From Roseibium aggregatum IAM 12614 (lineage in GTDB: Bacteria > Pseudomonadota > Alphaproteobacteria > Rhizobiales > Stappiaceae): a stretch of DNA of 64,000 nucleotides. The position numbers and the translations under genes were made by a program. Of this stretch, positions 56,260 to 64,000 are shown piece after piece. Position 1 is the stretch's first letter, and each line of letters begins with the position of its first letter. The stretch spans positions 62,001 through 126,000 of the forward strand of contig NZ_AAUW01000011.1 of assembly GCF_000168975.1 (NCBI RefSeq), written 5' to 3'. The notes below the pieces were generated by a model. That model did no database searches, had not been told where the DNA came from, and saw nothing but the letters and a program-made list of their open reading frames with translations.

Positions 56260-58443
56260 CTATGCTACACGCTGATATATGGCGATTTGACCGGCCGCAC
56301 CGCGACTACGCCACGTACCAGACAGGCCCGTGGACTTGTTGGGGTCAGATGAGTCGGCATAGCCAGTGGATGCGCTGTGCAAGTAGCAGGCTCGTGAAGC
56401 ATTTCTGTTGATCGAGGCGGGCGCCGATGCCCAGATGATGTGTCCAATCGGATAGTTTGTTTCGTTCGCGTTGGACCCGTCATAGACAAGCCCTAGCTTA
56501 TGAAATCCGCCGTCGTTCTCTTCTGCAACGAGAGCGTTGGCGCTGTCGTCCCAGCCTAAGTATCTGTCCGTATTGCTGTTCTTGTCCCTGAAAATAATCC
56601 AGTTGTCGCCGGACCCGGCACGACCAAGATATATATGGTTGTTCGAAAGAAGCTGACCTGTTGCAGTCACGTTCCCCGAGATTGTCCCGCTTACATCGGA
56701 CCGCAAAAGCTGGTTTGGCCCAAGGCCGCCGACCGTGCCGGCGTCGTAGCTGGTTGAACCTTGTGGCCCTTCCGGCCCCGTTGCCCCGACCGGCCCCACA
56801 TCGCCCTTTGCAGCCAGCAAGCCCCAATCATCCGGCGAGATGCTGGGGTTCTGACCGATGTTCACCCGCAACGAGATATAGGACGACCCGTTATAGGTGA
56901 CCGTTTCGTCAGAATTGTACGTTTCGCCAGAAGACCAGAAGCCCCGATAGATCAACCCGGGATCGCCCTGCGGGCCTTGCGGACCCTGCGCACCTGTCGG
57001 ACCTTGCGGGCCGGGATCGCCTTTCGGTCCTTGGATGCCTTCCGGGCCTTGCACACCCTGCGGCCCTTCCGGCCCCTGAATGCCCTGCAATCCCTGCAGG
57101 CCGCGTTCCCCTTTCGCGGCAACAATGTCCCATTCAGCGGCGGCGTCTTCCGGGGTGACACCGGTATGGGCTGCCACGCAGATGAAGTAAGACCCGTCAT
57201 GGCTGACCGTATCTCGCTCAACGTAAGCGGTTGCCACGTTCCACGTTCCACGGTGGTTCAACCCGACAGGACCGGCCGGGCCTCGAATGCCCTGCGGCCC
57301 CTGCAAGCCCTGCGGCCCGCGCCCGAAGTTGACACCAGTCGACCAGGCGCCGACCGCGTTGGAGAGCTTCCAATAAACAATCCCGGCCTCGGTATCGAGA
57401 AAGGACGTGTCTTTGGGTTCAGCGTCATAGGCTGCACGGTCGGCCGTCAGGCCGGTGTAATCCGGATCAAATGACTTGCCAATCGGCCCCTCTGGACCCT
57501 GCGGGCCTTGCGGTCCAGTCGGTCCTTGCGAGCCAGTCGGACCGGATGGCCCTTCAGGACCTCGCGGACCTTCATAGCCGAGCGGGCCGCGTTCCCCTTG
57601 AGGCCCCTGCGGACCTGCAGGGCCTTGCGGACCGGCCGGACCCGTGGGGCCTTGGTTGCCAACCGGGCCTTTCGGTCCTTGAGCACCTGGGAGAGAGGCT
57701 ATTTCAAGAACCTGCTGAAGCGTCGGCAAGTCCTGATTTTCGGCCGCATCAAGCGCGTTGATCATTCGGCGGCCTTTCAGGTCAAAGCCGCCGTTGACCT
57801 CGATCAGCGCCCGGGTGGCGACCGACTGCATGTTGATCGCCGTCCGGTCCATGGCGCGTTCCATGACCGCCGGGTCAATCTCACCGCCCGCCAGGCTGTA
57901 AGGCTGATCGTATTTGCTCACCAGCAAAACCGTCAGCACTTCGCCAGGCTGCAAGGCGGCAGCATCAAACAGCACTGTACCGGTACCGAAGTTGCCCCCG
58001 GTAACACCGCCAAGCATCGCGCCGGTGGCGCTGATACGCCCCGCGCGGCGGCTCGAATGTGCCCGCTCCCGGGCAGTCTTCGCCTCGAAGGTCAGATTGT
58101 CCCGCTTGCCTTCCGCGCCATACCGGATGGCTTCGATGTTTTGAGCCACTTCGAAGGCATTGTCGTCCGCGACGTCGTTCAGCGAACCGGTTTGCGACAG
58201 ACCCCGTTCGGCTCCGGCAGCCCGGTTGAAGCCGAGCGCCCTTTCGTATTTGTCCAGGGTTCGTTTTCGCTCAAAAGAAGCCTGGGTCTGATTGACTGCC
58301 TTCTGGTGGTCGGCCAGTTCTGCACGGCGTTCTTCCGCCTTTGCCTGGGCATCTGCCTGCTGGCGCGCGCCTTGCGCTTGCACGGCGCCGCCGGCCAGCG
58401 ATCCCGCAACGGAGACCGCAGCCAATATTGCTGGATGACACAT
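56260..58443 (-). CDS. Fused internal virion protein and collagen-repeat tail fibre
   Basis: The 727-residue protein appears to join two phage proteins. Residues 1-150 begin [10 protein letters not shown] and are Ala/Gln/Arg-rich helices like T7 gp14-type internal virion proteins. Residues 151-248 resemble the N-terminal virion-attachment domain of T7 gp17 fibres ([19 protein letters not shown]). Gly-X-Y collagen repeats follow at 252-322, 376-395, 447-498 and 548-563. Between them are two ~50-residue modules with conserved W, Y and G (about 397-446 and 498-547) like CBM5/12 carbohydrate-binding modules. Residues 570-727 form the tip. It begins four bases after the gp12-like gene. The fusion is inference from segment similarity. 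Confidence 0.8.
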   Translation of the reverse strand: MCHPAILAAVSVAGSLAGGAVQAQGARQQADAQAKAEERRAELADHQKAVNQTQASFERKRTLDKYERALGFNRAAGAERGLSQTGSLNDVADDNAFEVAQNIEAIRYGAEGKRDNLTFEAKTARERAHSSRRAGRISATGAMLGGVTGGNFGTGTVLFDAAALQPGEVLTVLLVSKYDQPYSLAGGEIDPAVMERAMDRTAINMQSVATRALIEVNGGFDLKGRRMINALDAAENQDLPTLQQVLEIASLPGAQGPKGPVGNQGPTGPAGPQGPAGPQGPQGERGPLGYEGPRGPEGPSGPTGSQGPTGPQGPQGPEGPIGKSFDPDYTGLTADRAAYDAEPKDTSFLDTEAGIVYWKLSNAVGAWSTGVNFGRGPQGLQGPQGIRGPAGPVGLNHRGTWNVATAYVERDTVSHDGSYFICVAAHTGVTPEDAAAEWDIVAAKGERGLQGLQGIQGPEGPQGVQGPEGIQGPKGDPGPQGPTGAQGPQGPQGDPGLIYRGFWSSGETYNSDETVTYNGSSYISLRVNIGQNPSISPDDWGLLAAKGDVGPVGATGPEGPQGSTSYDAGTVGGLGPNQLLRSDVSGTISGNVTATGQLLSNNHIYLGRAGSGDNWIIFRDKNSNTDRYLGWDDSANALVAEENDGGFHKLGLVYDGSNANETNYPIGHIIWASAPASINRNASRACYLHSASTGYADSSDPNKSTGLSGTWRSRGAAGQIAIYQRVA
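57478..57690 (-). repeat. Longest collagen-type Gly-X-Y block
   Basis: About 23 consecutive G-X-Y triplets rich in GPQ, GPT and GPE are encoded here within the tail-fibre gene, with matching DNA-level short repeats (gcctTGCGG-like). Such tracts form trimeric stems and are prone to recombination. Shorter blocks lie at about 57259-57318, 56950-57105 and 56755-56802. Confidence 0.85.
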
Positions 58444-58446
58444 GAA

Positions 58447-60879
58447 TTAAGGCTCCGCGTCTCGGCCGAAATTGACGGCCAGGATGGTGCAGGGTTTGCC
58501 GCCGCTGGCTGCCAGCGTAAGCTGCCCCCCGTCTTCCCATCGCGTTTCGATTGGCTGGTCGAGCACGCCTGTGCGCAAGGGCGCCGGCTCTCCGGCGGGG
58601 TCACCCGCACGGTAGTAGATCAGCTCGTCCAGAAAGGTTTCGTCTGACCCGGCCTTGAGGGTCCCGGTGTCCAGAACCGCGATACTGCAACTGTCCACTC
58701 GCATCTTGCGGCCCATGGCCGAACCGTCCTGCGCATTAACGGGAAACGGCAAGGTCTTCGCCCTCGCCTCCACGTTCAGCCCTACCAGGATCTTTTCCGC
58801 CGTCTGGCCATTCGGCAGGCTCGCTTCTCCGGCGGTCACAATTGCCGGATAGTCGGTCCCATCGGCATAAAGGATCACCTCTTCGCCTTCCAGGTGTTGA
58901 AGTCCCGAGACCGTGTTTGCCGGCAGGCCTTCGTAGTGCGCGCCGCAATCGAGATGCCATGCATCCTCGATCGCCCCGCCCGGAAACGGCCGCTGCATGA
59001 TTTCGATGTACCGCCGTGTCTGTCCGTCGATGGTCCGTTTCACGATCATCCAGACGGTGTCCGCTCCAGCGCCCGAAAGGTCCGCCATACATTCCACCAC
59101 ACCACCGAAATCGTGGCGCTGCATGCCGTAGACCTGCTGCTGGCGTTCATAGGTGAAACCGATCCCACTGCCTTTCTGGTCCCACTGCCAGATGACGCTA
59201 TCGGGGTATTGCTGGTAGCAGGCCCCGGCAATACCGCTTTGAAACAGATGCGACTGCACCTCGCTCACCGCCTGAGACACCCGGCCATCGGAGCCGAAGT
59301 CATAGGCCATTTCGCGCATGTCGGTTCCATAAGGGCCGTAGTAGATCAGCACCGATCCCACCTTGATCGGGCTGACGTCATTGGCACCGAAATTCGTCTC
59401 AGGCTTCTGGTCGACATTCTCCGGCCCGTAGGGGTCCTGATCGGTCGCCTTGCCGACGGCACGCACCGCGCGGGTCGTGCCGACAATCAGGTCGTTATCG
59501 TCGACCAGCCACTGGATCCGGTTCACCTGTCCGGAAAGAATGCCCGCGGTCACCGCGTCGGATGCCTTCAGAACATGGGAAACGGAAAAGTTGGTGAAGT
59601 CCTCCGTCTGGCTTTCCCAGATCTTCTGTGGTTCCTCGCTGGTGCCCGCGAAGGCGAGCCTGTTCTTGTGCCAGCCGATTGTTTCCGGCCACCCCGTGGT
59701 GCCGGACCATGCCCCCAGCCGCCAGATGCTTTGTGCCTTGGTGTCCTGCAGTGCCTGGCCAAAAAGCTGCACCTTGACCGAGGTTGCCGACTGGCGGCTG
59801 TGGATCCGGAACCAGCGCCAGAACCCGTCCGACCCGCGAAACCGGATATGCCGCCCCACGTCAGACGGCTGAAAGCCAGCACCGCCATTGATGCCACCTG
59901 TCCCTGAAGCCGTCAGCGTGAACGGGCTCTGGTCGTTGCCGGCCCGGTGAAACACCAGTTGCCCGATCGCGGAATTGTCCGAAGCTGATCCGCCGCCTTG
60001 CGTGAAGCTCAGCCGGTAATGGGTAAAGGCGGTCTCGTTGTGAAAATCATATTCTCGCCATTCGTTGGAGGACCAGGTATCCTGACCGTCCTGCGTATCC
60101 AGGATTGTCCAGTCGGAGCCATTGTTCGACGCCTCGATGTTCCACTGCCAGGGCATGTCGTCGTTCTGGCTGTTATCGTTCGGCGCCTGCAGCATGTAGG
60201 CGTCGATCACGACACTGCCGGGAAACTGATATTGCACCCAACCCGTTGCCCCGGAGGAAAGCACTGTCTTGCCTTCCGAGCGATTGAACAGCTGCCAGGC
60301 CGAAGCGCTGCCGTTGGAGGCCGACACAGTCCCGCTTGGGGCTGTGTTCGATGTCATTTTGGGAACAGCATTGCCCGTCGCGGCCGGTTTCAGGTTCGTC
60401 GGCGAGATATTGACGTCCAGATAGGGCCCATCCCTGAACGACATCGGCTCGATCGCCCAGGAAAGCTCCGACAATCGCTTGAGGGCCTGCGGGGCAACGC
60501 CGCCACCGGCGATGAACAGCGTGTCGGTCGACTGTACGAATTTCAGCCGTGGCAAAACCCCGGAGGAATAGGGTGTCGCCACCTCAACAGTGCCGACCCG
60601 CCCCTCGCTGGTGAACACCCGGAAAATGTGGTGGCCGAACTCAAGCATGTAATATTGCCCGTTTCCGAACTCGAACGGGATCAACCAGCCTTGCCGACTG
60701 CTGTCCTTGAGTTCTGCAATGAATTTGGTGCCGCCGCGCCGGCGCAGACCGCCGCGTTTCAGGGTCAGGAAATTCCGGCATTCGGCCAGGGAGGACCGGA
60801 ACAGTTCCAGGTCCGAACGGTAGATCAGCTCCGGGTCGAGTTCGCCCCGGCTGAACGTGGCTTGAAGGTGATAGCTCAT
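58447..60879 (-). CDS. Phage tail tubular protein B (T7 gp12-like nozzle)
   Basis: The 810-residue protein is close to the length of T7 gp12 (794). The N-terminus is LQATFSRGELDPELIYRSDLELF and CRNFLTLKRGGLRRRGGTKFI, the usual start of podoviral nozzle proteins. TDTLFIAGGGVAPQALKRL and GWPETIGWHKNRLAFAGTSE are further family segments. It has an inserted discoidin-like (F5/8 C) stretch near residues 200-310 (WNIEASNNGSDWTILDTQDG). It would form the distal end of the short tail. The start overlaps the gp11-like stop (ATGA). Confidence 0.85.
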   Translation of the reverse strand: MSYHLQATFSRGELDPELIYRSDLELFRSSLAECRNFLTLKRGGLRRRGGTKFIAELKDSSRQGWLIPFEFGNGQYYMLEFGHHIFRVFTSEGRVGTVEVATPYSSGVLPRLKFVQSTDTLFIAGGGVAPQALKRLSELSWAIEPMSFRDGPYLDVNISPTNLKPAATGNAVPKMTSNTAPSGTVSASNGSASAWQLFNRSEGKTVLSSGATGWVQYQFPGSVVIDAYMLQAPNDNSQNDDMPWQWNIEASNNGSDWTILDTQDGQDTWSSNEWREYDFHNETAFTHYRLSFTQGGGSASDNSAIGQLVFHRAGNDQSPFTLTASGTGGINGGAGFQPSDVGRHIRFRGSDGFWRWFRIHSRQSATSVKVQLFGQALQDTKAQSIWRLGAWSGTTGWPETIGWHKNRLAFAGTSEEPQKIWESQTEDFTNFSVSHVLKASDAVTAGILSGQVNRIQWLVDDNDLIVGTTRAVRAVGKATDQDPYGPENVDQKPETNFGANDVSPIKVGSVLIYYGPYGTDMREMAYDFGSDGRVSQAVSEVQSHLFQSGIAGACYQQYPDSVIWQWDQKGSGIGFTYERQQQVYGMQRHDFGGVVECMADLSGAGADTVWMIVKRTIDGQTRRYIEIMQRPFPGGAIEDAWHLDCGAHYEGLPANTVSGLQHLEGEEVILYADGTDYPAIVTAGEASLPNGQTAEKILVGLNVEARAKTLPFPVNAQDGSAMGRKMRVDSCSIAVLDTGTLKAGSDETFLDELIYYRAGDPAGEPAPLRTGVLDQPIETRWEDGGQLTLAASGGKPCTILAVNFGRDAEP

Positions 60880-61463
60880 CTGTTTGCAATGATATCCAGA
60901 TCAATCATGGGAAGCGGCGTGCCCTGCAGGGCGTCGGATGTTCCGGCCTGGTCGAAGGCTTCCCGCGCCGCCTGGCGCAAGGCTTCCGCACGGCTGTTCT
61001 TTCCGGTGATCGAATGGGCGCAGCCTGCCGCCAGAAACAGGGCGAACCCGTTCACGAACAGCGGCGCGAATTCGGCCTCCCGCACCACCCGGCGCACATG
61101 GCGGAGCGGAAACGGCGGCGGATGATCCGACATGATGCGCTGCCCCACCACTTCGAAGGGAATGATCGTCCCTCCCGGCGATCCGCCAACACTCTGCTGT
61201 GGAATGCGAAGCGTGCCGGCTGGCAGCTTGTATTGATAGGCCCAGCGAAACGGCGGCTTTTCAGTCTCTGCGGGCAGGTTCACCAACTCGATGGCAAAGT
61301 CCCAGTCGTGCATGGCCAAATAGGCATCCCGGTGCGCCGCGTAGTGGTTCTTGAACCAGCGCGACGCGACGGAGGAAAAATCGAAGTCGCGGATGGGCGC
61401 TTCCTTCAGATGCGCAAGCGCAAGGTTCGCCATCTCAACGGCTGTGTTGACGGTTCCCGACAT
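60876..61463 (-). CDS. Phage tail tubular protein A (T7 gp11-like adaptor)
   Basis: The 195-residue protein matches T7 gp11 (196 residues) in length, position and pattern: EMANLALAHLKEAPIRDFD, WFKNHYAAHRDAYLAMHDWDFA, WAYQYKLPAGTLRI and FVNGFALFLAAGCAHSITG. It would form the ring between portal and nozzle. It starts 21 bases after the small helical protein and overlaps the gp12-like gene by four bases. Confidence 0.85.
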   Translation of the reverse strand: MSGTVNTAVEMANLALAHLKEAPIRDFDFSSVASRWFKNHYAAHRDAYLAMHDWDFAIELVNLPAETEKPPFRWAYQYKLPAGTLRIPQQSVGGSPGGTIIPFEVVGQRIMSDHPPPFPLRHVRRVVREAEFAPLFVNGFALFLAAGCAHSITGKNSRAEALRQAAREAFDQAGTSDALQGTPLPMIDLDIIANR

Positions 61464-61484
61464 GAAATAGTTTCCTTGAAAGGG

Positions 61485-61823
61485 TCAGGCGGCGGCAAGA
61501 TCGCCGGCTTTGGCCTCATAGGCAGCAAGCGCCTGAACGGCCTCGTATTTGTTGGCGGCCTTCACACCGGCATAATCCGCGGCCATGGCCTGCTGGGTCT
61601 TCCAATGCTCCTTGCGCCAACCTTTGGGCAGCGGCTTTTCGGCCCGTGGCTGCCTTGCCGCCCTTTGCTTGCGGTTCCAGTCCGCGGCCAGCGCATCGGC
61701 CAGGTGTTCCTGCCGCTTTTCGGCCTCCGTTTTCGGCGGGGCGCAACGAGCCAGGAAATCGGCTTCGTGTTGTTCTTCCAGGCGCTGGAGGTGCCGCAGG
61801 CGGCGCATGATGATCTCGTCCAT
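61485..61823 (-). CDS. Small helical phage protein
   Basis: The 112-residue protein is highly charged and all-helical (MDEIIMRRLRHLQRLEEQHE, then KTEAEKRQEHLADALAADWNRKQ, and an Ala-rich C-terminus). No known family is recognised. I chose the ATG at 61823 with AGAGG upstream, just after a strong terminator. It lies between capsid and gp11-like genes, where small accessory or scaffolding proteins are common. Confidence 0.6.
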   Translation of the reverse strand: MDEIIMRRLRHLQRLEEQHEADFLARCAPPKTEAEKRQEHLADALAADWNRKQRAARQPRAEKPLPKGWRKEHWKTQQAMAADYAGVKAANKYEAVQALAAYEAKAGDLAAA

Positions 61824-61841
61824 GTCTGGCCTCTTTTCGAG

Positions 61842-61869
61842 AAAAAAAAAAGGGCGGCAAACGCCGCCC
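61842..61869 (-). terminator. Strong terminator downstream of the capsid gene (distal)
   Basis: On the minus strand GGGCGGC (61869-61863) pairs with GCCGCCC (61858-61852) around GTTT and is followed by ten T (complement of 61842-61851). It lies 19 bases before the start of the 112-residue gene. Confidence 0.88.
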
Positions 61870-61927
61870 GAAGAAGTTTGACAGGCCCTGACTTGGTCAG
61901 GCCCGTGAGAGGTCGAACCGGTCAAAC

Positions 61928-61954
61928 AAAAAGCCCGCAGGAAAGGCTACGGGC
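61928..61954 (-). terminator. Terminator downstream of the capsid gene (proximal)
   Basis: On the minus strand GCCCGTA (61954-61948) pairs with TGCGGGC (61939-61933) with one G-T pair, followed by five T (complement of 61928-61932). Together with the terminator at 61842-61869 it forms a tandem pair between the capsid gene and the tail genes. Confidence 0.7.
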
Positions 61955-62032
61955 AAAAACGTAGATCGGTCCAAAACCGTTGGAGTGAATGTATGCGGTC
62001 GCTTGTCCCCAGACTGCCCCGAGGGTACGCCG

Positions 62033-63070
62033 TCAGATATTCACCTTCAGGCAGGCCAGCTTCACGTTCTTGCGGTTGTATTTCCGGTCCCAGTTGGCCG
62101 CGTTGCGCAGTTCGGCCAGGCTCGCGCCCTGGGATTTGGCAAGAGAAGACGCCGTGAAATCCATCCCGGCCGGATGGATCAACTCGAAACGTCGGGTGGT
62201 CAGATAGTCGGCACCGCCGCCGTCGCCAATATCCGGATCACGGGTGATTTCGGTGCCTTCGTTGCCGTAAATCGTCGAGCGGCTGGGCACTTCGTCGATA
62301 TGCATGAAAGCGCCCGGTGCAAACAGGAAGCAGGAGTATTCGTCCGAATTGGCACCGGCCGTCACCGGCATCATTTCCGAATGCACCACCATCATTCCGG
62401 CGTAATAAGGCACCTCGAACGGCGCTTCGGACGGTTTCTTGAACTCGATCTTTTCGTCGTCCAGAAGCGTGCCATAGACGAAGCTGTGCATGGCGATCAC
62501 GCGCAGGTCGTCCAGGTTTTCACCCATGGTCAGCCGGGCCCGGTTGATCGCCTGATAGCTGATGCGGTTGGCAGCCGTCGGCGAACCGACATCGGAATAG
62601 ATGGAATAGATCATGTCGCCGCTGTCATTGGCGACATTGTCGGCGATCACGCCTTCAGCCGTCGCAATGATGCGCTCTTCCTTGCGGCGTCCCCAATAGG
62701 CGCTGATCCGCTCCGCCACCCGGTTCATGGCGCTGTCGCCTCGCCCCGTTGCGGCATAGCTTGCCACCGTCTTGGCACCGTATTTCTTGGCCAGGCGGTG
62801 CTTGTAGGCCTTCATGTCACTGGCGGTGATCTTGCTGACACCGATCTTGTTGTCGCTGTCGTCAATCACCGTCGGCTCGGCATCGTCGAGGTCTTCCCAA
62901 TAGGGCACTTCAATCTGGTTGCCACCGGCCTTGAAGCGCTTGCCGATTTCCGGTGCCGGACCGGCCAGAATGCCGGATTTTTCCAGCATGATCAGCTTGG
63001 CCGGCTTGTTCTCCGCCATGTAGGGGGTAAACACACGCGGGACGACGATGTCTGAAATTTGAGATGTCAT
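62033..63070 (-). CDS. Phage major capsid protein
   Basis: The 345-residue protein resembles HK97-fold coat proteins: TSQISDIVVPRVFTPYMAE, an early FKAGGNQIEVPYW strand, ITASDMKAYKHRLAKKYGAKTVASYAATG, a central helix with RKEERIIATAEGVIADN, and C-terminal EVPSRSTIYGNEGTEITRD and TRRFELIHPAGMDF segments. The ATG has AAGGAAATT upstream. It stands upstream of the tail genes as T7 gene 10 does, and tandem terminators follow. Assignment rests on pattern and position. Confidence 0.82.
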   Translation of the reverse strand: MTSQISDIVVPRVFTPYMAENKPAKLIMLEKSGILAGPAPEIGKRFKAGGNQIEVPYWEDLDDAEPTVIDDSDNKIGVSKITASDMKAYKHRLAKKYGAKTVASYAATGRGDSAMNRVAERISAYWGRRKEERIIATAEGVIADNVANDSGDMIYSIYSDVGSPTAANRISYQAINRARLTMGENLDDLRVIAMHSFVYGTLLDDEKIEFKKPSEAPFEVPYYAGMMVVHSEMMPVTAGANSDEYSCFLFAPGAFMHIDEVPSRSTIYGNEGTEITRDPDIGDGGGADYLTTRRFELIHPAGMDFTASSLAKSQGASLAELRNAANWDRKYNRKNVKLACLKVNI

Positions 63071-63202
63071 TGAATTTCCTTGGGTTTGTGTAAGAGATTA
63101 CGTTTGAGCAAGAGGCAAACGAAGCGAGCCATCGCGAACCATTCGGTCACGCCTTCAAAATCGTTTCTTTCACGCTGCGTTTGCCTATTGGGGTGAGAAA
63201 CA

Positions 63203-63224
63203 AAAAAACCGGCGCAAGGCCGGG
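63203..63224 (-). terminator. Terminator upstream of the capsid gene
   Basis: On the minus strand CCGGC (63224-63220) pairs with GCCGG (63214-63210) and is followed by seven T (complement of 63203-63209). The stem is short. It would separate transcription of the capsid gene from genes to the right, so the capsid needs a promoter within 63071-63202; I could not identify one. Confidence 0.55.
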
Positions 63225-63288
63225 GTATCGGAGCAGCAAATTCGTCTTCGAGTAGCGTTGACATAGAACGCACTTAGCCTCGGGCCCC

Positions 63289-63564
63289 TCAGACCAGGAA
63301 CAATTCGGGGTCCCGGCCCGCAGCGAGGATAAGTTTACGCGCGACAGGCGGATTACGGTCCAGCATTTCAGCTTGTTTCTTGAGATCAGACCGCTTCACG
63401 TCGAACGGATTTGCTCCATTTTGAAGCCTCACTCCGGACCATCCATCAGTCCAGGGTTTCACGTTCGTTTTCGTTCCGGGTTTGCTCAGTCCCAGAATTT
63501 CCCGCGCCCGCTGTCTACCCTCTTCAGCAAAATCGACACGTCGAAATACATCTGTGCAGGCCAA
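63289..63564 (-). CDS. Hypothetical protein of the prophage region
   Basis: The frame gives up to 91 residues with a protein-like composition: DVFRRVDFAEEGRQRAREIL, GLSKPGTKTNVKPWTDGWSG, DVKRSDLKKQAEMLDRNP and ending RDPELFLV. I do not recognise it. The start is uncertain: the TTG at 63564 lies in the loop of a perfect hairpin, there is no good ribosome site, and the frame is open further upstream. It may be the remnant of a longer gene. Confidence 0.4.
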   Translation of the reverse strand: MACTDVFRRVDFAEEGRQRAREILGLSKPGTKTNVKPWTDGWSGVRLQNGANPFDVKRSDLKKQAEMLDRNPPVARKLILAAGRDPELFLV

Positions 63565-63576
63565 AAGGCCTGCACA
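63553..63576. repeat. Perfect 10-bp hairpin with four-base loop
   Basis: TGTGCAGGCC (63553-63562) and GGCCTGCACA (63567-63576) form a perfect stem around AAAA. No T run follows on either strand. It may be a regulatory hairpin or part of a mobile-element end. The flanking stretch 63577-63810 shows no gene I can support. Confidence 0.5.
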
Positions 63577-63810
63577 CTGAAATCGAAACTGAAAAAGGGG
63601 TGGAATTTGGCGATGCGCTTCGCTCGGAAGCCAACCGCGAAGGCAGAGGCACGGCAGTAAGCCGGGTCCGCCTTGCTCATCAGAACAGCCGGAAGTCAGA
63701 CCGGGCCCATACCGTGAACTTCAAAGCCGTTTCACAGTCCGGGAACCGGCCACACGGCTCTCGGATGAGTGTTCTGCAATTCGGTTTATCAGGTGAATAA
63801 CCGCAGAAGA

Positions 63811-63933
63811 TCAGTCGTTCGAAGATACACTCTCGAATGCAAGTCCCGCAGGCCGCATGAAAACCAGAGCCTGCATCTCCAGGCACTGAAGCTGCTCGGC
63901 CGAACCGGGTTCGGCGCCGGAATAAACAACCAT
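63811..63933 (-). CDS. Short or partial hypothetical protein at the window edge
   Basis: The 40-codon frame starts at an ATG (63933) with AGGAAA six bases upstream and reads MVVYSGAEPGSAEQLQCLEM, ending AFESVSSND. The same frame is open to the window end, so it may be the C-terminus of a longer gene that starts beyond 64000. The composition looks coding, but no family is recognised. Confidence 0.35.
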   Translation of the reverse strand: MVVYSGAEPGSAEQLQCLEMQALVFMRPAGLAFESVSSND

Positions 63934-64000
63934 GGTGTTTTCCTGTGTACCGTCGTCGAATCCTGCGAACTCGAAAACCGATGTGCAAGGCGTCTCTAGA

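Noticed and set aside
57478-57690. Short tandem DNA repeats as a possible satellite or CRISPR-like array
   Set aside because: They encode in-frame Gly-X-Y triplets of the tail fibre, which fully explains the periodicity.
63067-63273. 68-codon minus-strand frame overlapping the capsid start
   Set aside because: It contains the T run of the terminator at 63203-63224 and has no protein-like domain. The four-base overlap with the capsid ATG alone is not enough.
63680-63830. GAGAGCCGTGTGGCCGGTTC on the minus strand, reminiscent of a group II intron domain V
   Set aside because: The GNRA-capped second strand of domain V is absent and no reverse transcriptase gene is present, so I do not call an intron.
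63680-63988. 102-codon minus-strand frame at the right edge
   Set aside because: It is rich in Arg and Cys with no domain pattern; the alternative frame at 63811-63933 looks more coding.
1-64000. CRISPR arrays, tRNA or rRNA genes
   Set aside because: Reading both strands I found no regularly spaced repeats of CRISPR type and no cloverleaf or rRNA signature. RNase P RNA is the only RNA gene I can support.

Overview
The window is chromosomal DNA of an alphaproteobacterium. The dcw cluster has lpxC directly after ftsZ, FtsZ carries a long Pro/Gln-rich linker, and there are a BA14K-family protein, a DUF2336 protein, an extensin-like protein, MocR and TRAP genes. These point to Hyphomicrobiales, most like the marine Stappiaceae (Roseibium/Labrenzia type). 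The genus is an inference.

1-20,300 (minus strand): a complete, tightly packed division and cell-wall cluster, transcribed from right to left as mraZ-rsmH-ftsL-ftsI-murE-murF-mraY-murD-ftsW-murG-murC-murB-ddl-ftsQ-ftsA-ftsZ-lpxC. Most junctions are 1-4 base overlaps or gaps under 20 bases. Upstream of mraZ is a 10-bp-phased array of TGGG repeats that fits MraZ operators. An inverted repeat lies between ftsI and murE, a long hairpin follows ftsZ, and a rho-independent terminator follows lpxC.

20,400-30,600: accessory metabolism and signalling. An AraC regulator diverges from a cupin and a flavin monooxygenase. Next come RNase P RNA (minus strand), a secreted Cache-like protein paired with a chemoreceptor, a two-subunit acetoacetate-type CoA transferase, and a MocR regulator diverging from a PNPOx-fold flavoprotein.

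30,600-40,500: a lytic transglycosylase, an amidase overlapping a TerB/DnaJ protein, an arsR-arsC-arsH operon without an exporter, a MarR regulator, a TRAP transporter (dctP, then dctQ-dctM after a terminator), a GT39-like membrane glycosyltransferase and a small membrane protein.

40,560-55,440: a fused hydantoinase/5-oxoprolinase whose upstream region carries almost the same perfect palindrome as the TRAP dctP gene, so the two are probably one uptake-and-catabolism regulon. Then an intact IS630-family element, a second chemoreceptor, a DUF1062 protein, a HugZ-like protein, a BA14K protein, a group IV (ODC-type) decarboxylase, an extensin-like protein, a LysE exporter, a DUF2336 protein, a 27-residue membrane peptide and an azoreductase.

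55,440-64,000 (minus strand): part of a podovirus-type prophage: capsid, two terminators, a small helical protein, T7 gp11-like and gp12-like tail tube proteins, a 727-residue protein that joins a gp14-like internal virion segment to a gp17-like collagen-repeat tail fibre, and small holin-like genes. The module runs off the right edge. No integrase, terminase or portal is visible.
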